Positions 6,363 through 10,181 of a DNA stretch of 10,181 nucleotides are shown here, piece after piece. This DNA is from an uncultured Succinatimonas sp. (GTDB taxonomy: Bacteria > Pseudomonadota > Gammaproteobacteria > Enterobacterales > Succinivibrionaceae), in the NCBI GenBank assembly GCA_937880335.1, contig CALFLJ010000075.1, forward strand, positions 1-10,181, given 5' to 3'. Under the pieces are notes generated by a model. It worked only from the letters and a program-made list of their open reading frames with translations, ran no database searches and was not told the origin of the DNA. The stretch's first letter is position 1; every line of letters begins with the position of its first letter. Both the position numbers and the translations under genes were made by a program.

Positions 6363-7493
6363 CTAAAAGCTCAGTCGCTCATCTTGCAGCTTTGCTAAAA
6401 GAGATCCGCTTTCTTTAAGAGAATTTAAAGAAAAATCCCCAAAATACTCCCGAGCTTCTAAAAACCGCTGAGTAAATGCATCCTGATCTAAGGATGCCAC
6501 AGTAGATAACTCTGGTTTTAAAGATTCAATGTAAGATGAGATAAGCTCAAAATTTTGCTTTGATGACATAATAATGTCTGCATAAAGTCGAGGATCTTGA
6601 GCAAAAAGGCGCCCAACCATCATAAGTTCTAAACGATAAATAGGAGAGCTTAACTCAAGTAGCTTATGTAAATTGGGGTTCAATTTAGCCATAAAGGTTC
6701 CATAGGCATAAGTTGTAAAATGACGTAAAGCCTGAATAATACTCATAGCCTTATCATGCTCATAAGCATCACATTTAACAATTCTTGCGCCATAAAGCTT
6801 AAATTGATCGACTAAGAAGCGACTTGCCTGCTCATCTCGTGATGGTACAGTAACTATCACCTGCTTCACAAGGCTTTTAACATCAGGTCCAAACATAGGA
6901 TGAAGACCTAAAACAGGTCCTTTATGATGTTTTAACATCTCATCAACTATAGGTCCTTTTACTGAGGTGAAATCGCAGAGAATCTGATCTTCCCTTAAAA
7001 GAGGAGCTAGTCTTTTAATAACATCCTTAGTGACATCAATTGGTACTGTAACTATCACGGCTTTAGCATTCTTAAGGTAAGACTCAGCCTTATCCCACCC
7101 ACTATGACCAAAACAATAAACTCTATAGCCTGAGTTTTCAAAATAGCGGGTAAAGATGCGGCCCATGCCTCCATTACCACCTACTATAACTATATCCTTA
7201 TCTTCCTTTAAGGTTTTAGCATAAGTCCCAATTCCAAAACCTTTATAACTTTCACGAACAATACGGCGGTAAAGATCAGATGCCAAACCTTGAGGTAGAC
7301 TTAGCTCTTTTGCATAAATCTCAACGTGCTCTAAAATCTCATCCTCTCTTTGCACAGAATAAGCCGCAGCGCCTATTTTATTTTTTTCCTCACAGGCCTC
7401 TGCAACGAGATTTTCGCGTTTTTTTAATAATTCTAAAATTTCCTCATCGATTTTATCGATGCCACAACGCAACTGCTTAAGCTTATCGCTCAT
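6363..7493 (-). CDS. tyrA: Bifunctional chorismate mutase / prephenate dehydrogenase
   Basis: This 376-residue cytoplasmic enzyme matches E. coli TyrA (373) from end to end. It turns chorismate into prephenate and then, with NAD, into 4-hydroxyphenylpyruvate for tyrosine synthesis. The N-terminal AroQ-type mutase (residues 1-90) keeps Arg9, Arg26, Lys37 and Glu50, the equivalents of E. coli Arg11, Arg28, Lys39 and Glu52. The dehydrogenase has the NAD site GGNGGMG at 105-111, His198 in LGLHPMFGPD and His258 in ALRHF, matching the catalytic His197 and His257. The fusion is typical of Gammaproteobacteria. In E. coli tyrA follows aroF; here it lies between mlaA and a YdgA-like gene, 8 bp from each. 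AAGGAA, 5 nt before the ATG, overlaps the mlaA stop codon, which suggests translational coupling. No TyrR box was identified. Confidence 0.97.
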   Translation of the reverse strand: MSDKLKQLRCGIDKIDEEILELLKKRENLVAEACEEKNKIGAAAYSVQREDEILEHVEIYAKELSLPQGLASDLYRRIVRESYKGFGIGTYAKTLKEDKDIVIVGGNGGMGRIFTRYFENSGYRVYCFGHSGWDKAESYLKNAKAVIVTVPIDVTKDVIKRLAPLLREDQILCDFTSVKGPIVDEMLKHHKGPVLGLHPMFGPDVKSLVKQVIVTVPSRDEQASRFLVDQFKLYGARIVKCDAYEHDKAMSIIQALRHFTTYAYGTFMAKLNPNLHKLLELSSPIYRLELMMVGRLFAQDPRLYADIIMSSKQNFELISSYIESLKPELSTVASLDQDAFTQRFLEAREYFGDFSLNSLKESGSLLAKLQDERLSF

Positions 7494-7501
7494 AAAATTC
7501 C

Positions 7502-8326
7502 TTACTGTTCGTCTATTTCATCTAAGAACGAATCTACATCCTCATCTACGCTGTTATCCTTAAGCGTAGCATCAGGATCAACTTTTCCCTGAGCATACAT
7601 TAAAAAGATCTGTCTTGTTTGTGCATATGGATCGACTGAATTATCAACTAAAGCCTCTTGTGAAACTAGTTGTGCGCGATTATGTACCCCTTCTACAGCC
7701 CATAAAGCAGCGTCAATCCAAATATTGCTCCACAAATAATAAGGCCAGTTATCAATTAAGGTTGCATGTAAGCTACGCTCAGTATATGGACCTGCGATAG
7801 GTATCATCATATACATACCCTGATCAACACCTGCTTTGCCTAAGACCGTATCCATGCTCATAGGTCGACTCTGAAGTCCTAATTTTGAGGCAACATCAAA
7901 GAAACCTAAAATACCTGCAGTAGAATTAATCGTAAAACGCCCTAAAGATATGAATGAACTTTCAGGCTCTCCAATTAAAAGATTGTTCGGTATATTATTT
8001 ATCTCATCAAGGTTTGAGAAAAAGTTTCCAACTGAACTTTGAACTCCATCAGGCAATTTTGCATATCCATGAGCAAGTGGTCTTAATATGTAACGATCAA
8101 ATACATAATAATTAGGTACCCAGCCTACATAACGGAAAAAAGGATCTACAGAATCGATGGAATTTCCTGGAAGAACACTCAAACCATAGCTGTAATCTTT
8201 ATTTGTGGCCTCAACTGAAATAGATCGGGGAGCCATAGGATTATAAATAGAATGTGCAGCATTTGCCCCAAAAGAGGATAGAGTCAAAACTAATGAAGTA
8301 ACTGACAGCTTAATTAAATTTTGCAT
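7502..8326 (-). CDS. mlaA: MlaA/VacJ-family outer membrane lipid asymmetry protein, lacking a lipobox
   Basis: MlaA removes misplaced phospholipids from the outer leaflet of the outer membrane and passes them to the periplasmic MlaC. The 274-residue product shows the family core from about residue 60: DPFFRYVGWVPNYYVFDRYI, LRPLAHGY, then GRFTINSTAGILGFFDVA (E. coli RFFLNTILGMGGFIDVA) and VLGKAGVDQGMYMMIP. After DNWPYY come AVEGVHNRAQL and SVDPYAQTRQ. The N-terminus is a normal signal peptide, probably cut after ANA at residue 23. E. coli MlaA is a lipoprotein, but this protein contains no cysteine at all. The tail is strongly acidic. It is the first gene of the operon with tyrA; no mlaFEDCB genes are in view. 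AGGA lies 9 nt before the ATG. Confidence 0.92.
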   Translation of the reverse strand: MQNLIKLSVTSLVLTLSSFGANAAHSIYNPMAPRSISVEATNKDYSYGLSVLPGNSIDSVDPFFRYVGWVPNYYVFDRYILRPLAHGYAKLPDGVQSSVGNFFSNLDEINNIPNNLLIGEPESSFISLGRFTINSTAGILGFFDVASKLGLQSRPMSMDTVLGKAGVDQGMYMMIPIAGPYTERSLHATLIDNWPYYLWSNIWIDAALWAVEGVHNRAQLVSQEALVDNSVDPYAQTRQIFLMYAQGKVDPDATLKDNSVDEDVDSFLDEIDEQ

Positions 8327-8358
8327 AAAAATTTATCCTAGAAAACCTTTATCTTACA

Positions 8359-8386
8359 ATTGTACACTTTGAATAAATTTAATCAA
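8359..8386 (-). promoter_or_regulatory. Promoter of the mlaA-tyrA-ydgA-like operon
   Basis: On the minus strand TTGATT (8386-8381) is followed after 16 bp by TACAAT (8364-8359). Transcription would start near 8352, giving a leader of about 26 nt before the mlaA ATG. Both boxes are good matches and no other promoter is needed for the closely packed genes downstream. Confidence 0.7.
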
Positions 8387-8526
8387 AAAAATCCTTATCT
8401 AAAAAAGTTTTCTTAAAACTACACATAAGGGGTCTTACAAACAAAATAGAATCTTCTCTAATATAAAAAAATAGTTTATTGAGTTTCAAAAAACTGCTTT
8501 ACCTTAGACTGACAATTTCTCTTTTT

Positions 8527-8558
8527 AAATAAAAAAAAGCTCAGAGCTTTTTTTATTT
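8527..8558. terminator. Terminator-like hairpin between divergent genes
   Basis: AAAT with eight A and GC (8527-8540) pairs with GC, seven T and ATTT (8546-8558) around TCAGA, with one bulged A. The T and A runs on either side make it a plausible intrinsic terminator in both directions. No annotated gene ends here: mlaA reads away to the left and the gene at 8630 reads away to the right. It may insulate the two units or end an unannotated small RNA. Confidence 0.6.
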
Positions 8559-8581
8559 AAGGTCCTATTTTATAAGCAATT

Positions 8582-8590
8582 TGGTATCAT
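8582..8590 (+). promoter_or_regulatory. Extended -10 promoter of the gene at 8630
   Basis: TGGTATCAT combines the extended -10 TG dinucleotide with TATCAT (8585-8590). No clear -35 is present 16-18 bp upstream, as is common for extended -10 promoters. Transcription would start near 8597. Confidence 0.45.
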
Positions 8591-8629
8591 ATAGGTGAAT
8601 ATAAGGACTAATTTGCACAAACAAGATCC

Positions 8630-10181
8630 ATGGATAAATTTGATGCCGACGTTAAAGCTTTAAATAAAGCTTTAACTATTGTAAATAACACAGAATCACA
8701 AAATAGTAAAAGCACCGCTCAAAAAGCAGTGCTTAATCTTAATTCATCTAAAAAATGCCTTGAGATTATCTCAAGGCAGGTAGGTTTGCTACCAAAAGAT
8801 GTCAATAAAGCATTTAATTCTTTACAGACTAATTTAAATATCTATATAAAAGATCCTTCCCAAGCTAAAGACGTTGTAGCTGAACCAAATCAAGCTAAAG
8901 CATCACCTTTATATACATTAACAACTAAAGTTATAAACCGTGATCTAAAATTAGCTGATAGAATTTCACAAGATCTATCAAACGTAAACCGTCTTGTAAG
9001 GACAAAGGATGTATCGGCTGTTCTTCTTAGCAAAGTTGCAAAACTTCCTCAAGTCTTAAAGGAAGGAAGCCCTCTTGGTGACGCCTTGGGAAAAGTTGTT
9101 TTGGAAAGTGCCGTTGCACTTACCAATCAAAAAAACATGGGGGCAGGACTTGAAAGAGATCTTGCGGTAAAAAATGTTTATCTTCAGGAAAAATCTTTAT
9201 CTATAAGACAAACACAAGCAGTGCAAAAAACTTTATCTGCCTCATTAGCCTATATTGAAAGCAATCAACCTGAAATATTAGCTACGATAAAGGAATCTGT
9301 AGAGCCTCCAAAGGAGGCTCATAAAAATAGCACAGCTTACGTTATGACTCGCTATTTACGCAAAGCATTAAATGAATTTCCTGAAGATTCAACCTATCTT
9401 GATATGTTCAAGCAAAAGAAAACAGAGGCAGGAGATGGTAATGGCGATGAATTATCTGAAATAACAAGTAAAAGAATTCATGATCTTATAGCAAAGGCTG
9501 CCAAAACTGCGCGCGATGGTAATTTAATTCCCACAGGCCATGAAATAAGGGAAGCAAATAGTCAAAGCAAAATCCAAGCATTATCATCAGTTCGATCACT
9601 AAATCCCCAAGAGATAGCAAAAGAGGCAAATAATCAGTCAGATCCAACGCAGTTAAGTCTAAGCCAACTTGCTGCACGAGCTGCAAAACTACAAGAACAG
9701 TTTAGAATTGAAAGACAACGTATGGTTGCTGAGGGAAAGCTTCCTGATCCAGCTCAAATGCCAGAACCACCAAAGGCCCCAACTAAACCTAATTTACCTA
9801 AAGTTTCTGAGACTTTAGATAATAACGAAACAGATGAAAGTCTATCAGCTCAAGAGCGAGTAATACAGGCGTTAAGTAAAGCTGCTAAACGCTCAAGTAT
9901 TGTGGCATCATCCTTAAACGCATTAAACAATGAAAAAAACGAAACTACAAAAGTCTCAGATACGCTTTTATCATCATCAGTCAAGATAAGTTACAAAGCT
10001 ATACAAAATCCAAATTTTGGACAATTAGATGCTGCACCAGGTATGACAATCCCTGTGGCAGATTTTAAATTACAACAAATTGCAGATGCATCGCAGGTTT
10101 CTGATTTTTCATCTCCAAGGACACTTTCTGAGGTTTTAAAACAGCAATCTCAATTAAACGAGATGAAAGACCATAACAATG
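8630..10181 (+). CDS. Large hydrophilic helical protein of unknown function (3' end outside window)
   Basis: The frame stays open for 517 codons from ATG 8630 to the window edge. I recognise no known family. There is no signal peptide and no membrane segment, and only one cysteine (Cys43). The protein is rich in Ala, Ser, Lys, Gln, Leu and Asn and looks mostly helical, with a proline-rich stretch at about 372-391 (KLPDPAQMPEPPKAPTKPNL). Three similar helical motifs occur: DLIAKAAKTAR (285-295), QLAARAAKLQ (346-355) and IQALSKAAKRS (412-422). A small repeat, (D/E)P(S/N)QAK, occurs at 75-80 and 85-90. An in-frame stop at 8609 makes ATG 8630 the first possible ATG, but its ribosome site is weak (AAGA, 3 nt away). 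The composition would suit a cytoplasmic scaffold, a secreted effector or a multi-domain protein whose recognisable part lies further right; the sequence does not decide this. Confidence 0.88.
   Translation, partial: MDKFDADVKALNKALTIVNNTESQNSKSTAQKAVLNLNSSKKCLEIISRQVGLLPKDVNKAFNSLQTNLNIYIKDPSQAKDVVAEPNQAKASPLYTLTTKVINRDLKLADRISQDLSNVNRLVRTKDVSAVLLSKVAKLPQVLKEGSPLGDALGKVVLESAVALTNQKNMGAGLERDLAVKNVYLQEKSLSIRQTQAVQKTLSASLAYIESNQPEILATIKESVEPPKEAHKNSTAYVMTRYLRKALNEFPEDSTYLDMFKQKKTEAGDGNGDELSEITSKRIHDLIAKAAKTARDGNLIPTGHEIREANSQSKIQALSSVRSLNPQEIAKEANNQSDPTQLSLSQLAARAAKLQEQFRIERQRMVAEGKLPDPAQMPEPPKAPTKPNLPKVSETLDNNETDESLSAQERVIQALSKAAKRSSIVASSLNALNNEKNETTKVSDTLLSSSVKISYKAIQNPNFGQLDAAPGMTIPVADFKLQQIADASQVSDFSSPRTLSEVLKQQSQLNEMKDHNN
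9302..9320. repeat. Perfect GC-rich hairpin inside the unknown gene
   Basis: GAGCCTCC (9302-9309) and GGAGGCTC (9313-9320) form an 8-bp stem around AAA. No T run follows on either strand, so it is not a terminator. It includes AAAGGAGG, a strong internal Shine-Dalgarno-like sequence, sequestered by the stem. It encodes residues around VEPPKEA. Confidence 0.55.

Larger units (their letters stand above)
8327..8629. other. 303-bp divergent intergenic region between mlaA and the unknown gene
   Basis: It holds a minus-strand promoter for the mlaA operon (8359-8386), a terminator-like hairpin (8527-8558) and a plus-strand promoter for the gene at 8630 (8582-8590). A small inverted repeat AGTTTT/AAAACT lies at 8406-8420. 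Roughly 140 bp between the mlaA promoter and the hairpin have no assigned role. Confidence 0.75.

Noticed and set aside
7280..7800. Short plus-strand frames opposite tyrA and mlaA
   Set aside because: Both are antisense to strongly conserved enzyme and envelope genes and show no features of their own.
9486..9686. 66-codon minus-strand frame rich in leucine
   Set aside because: It lies opposite the long open frame from 8630; its leucine richness mirrors the Gln, Lys and Glu codons of the sense strand.

Overview
The window looks like a chromosomal stretch of an AT-rich gammaproteobacterium. The main reasons are a fused chorismate mutase-prephenate dehydrogenase (TyrA), a YdgA/DUF945-type membrane-anchored protein, an E. 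coli-like HtpX and an MlaA homologue. A Succinivibrionaceae-like anaerobe is my best guess, but this is inference from gene content and base composition. No tRNA, rRNA, CRISPR array, insertion sequence or phage gene was seen.

Layout, left to right. (1) 1-183, minus: the first 61 codons of a probable 4-alpha-glucanotransferase (malQ), cut by the window edge. (2) 184-1166: a very AT-rich gene-free stretch with a few inverted repeats and, at its right end, a good promoter for gapA. (3) 1167-2180, plus: gapA, with strongly biased codons typical of high expression, ended by a hairpin terminator that can serve both strands. (4) 2293-3312, minus: a pseudaminic acid synthase (pseI type) with no other pse gene in view. 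(5) 3387-4274, minus: the zinc membrane protease htpX, separated from pseI by a perfect 11-bp terminator hairpin. (6) 4471-5049, plus: a small two-helix membrane protein of unknown function, divergent from htpX. (7) 8326 down to 5017, minus: a tight three-gene operon mlaA-tyrA-ydgA-like with 8-bp gaps, whose last gene overlaps the 3' end of the small membrane protein gene by 33 bp. (8) 8327-8629: a divergent intergenic region with a promoter for each side and, unexpectedly, a terminator-like hairpin between them. (9) 8630-10181, plus: a long open reading frame (517 codons so far) of unknown function that runs off the window.

Functionally the window mixes central carbon metabolism (gapA, malQ), aromatic amino acid synthesis (tyrA), envelope maintenance (htpX, mlaA, the YdgA-like protein, the small membrane protein) and surface sugar synthesis (pseI). 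The genes form several separate transcription units, not one system. The least explained parts are the large unknown protein at the right end, the hairpin in front of it, and an MlaA that lacks the lipoprotein cysteine.
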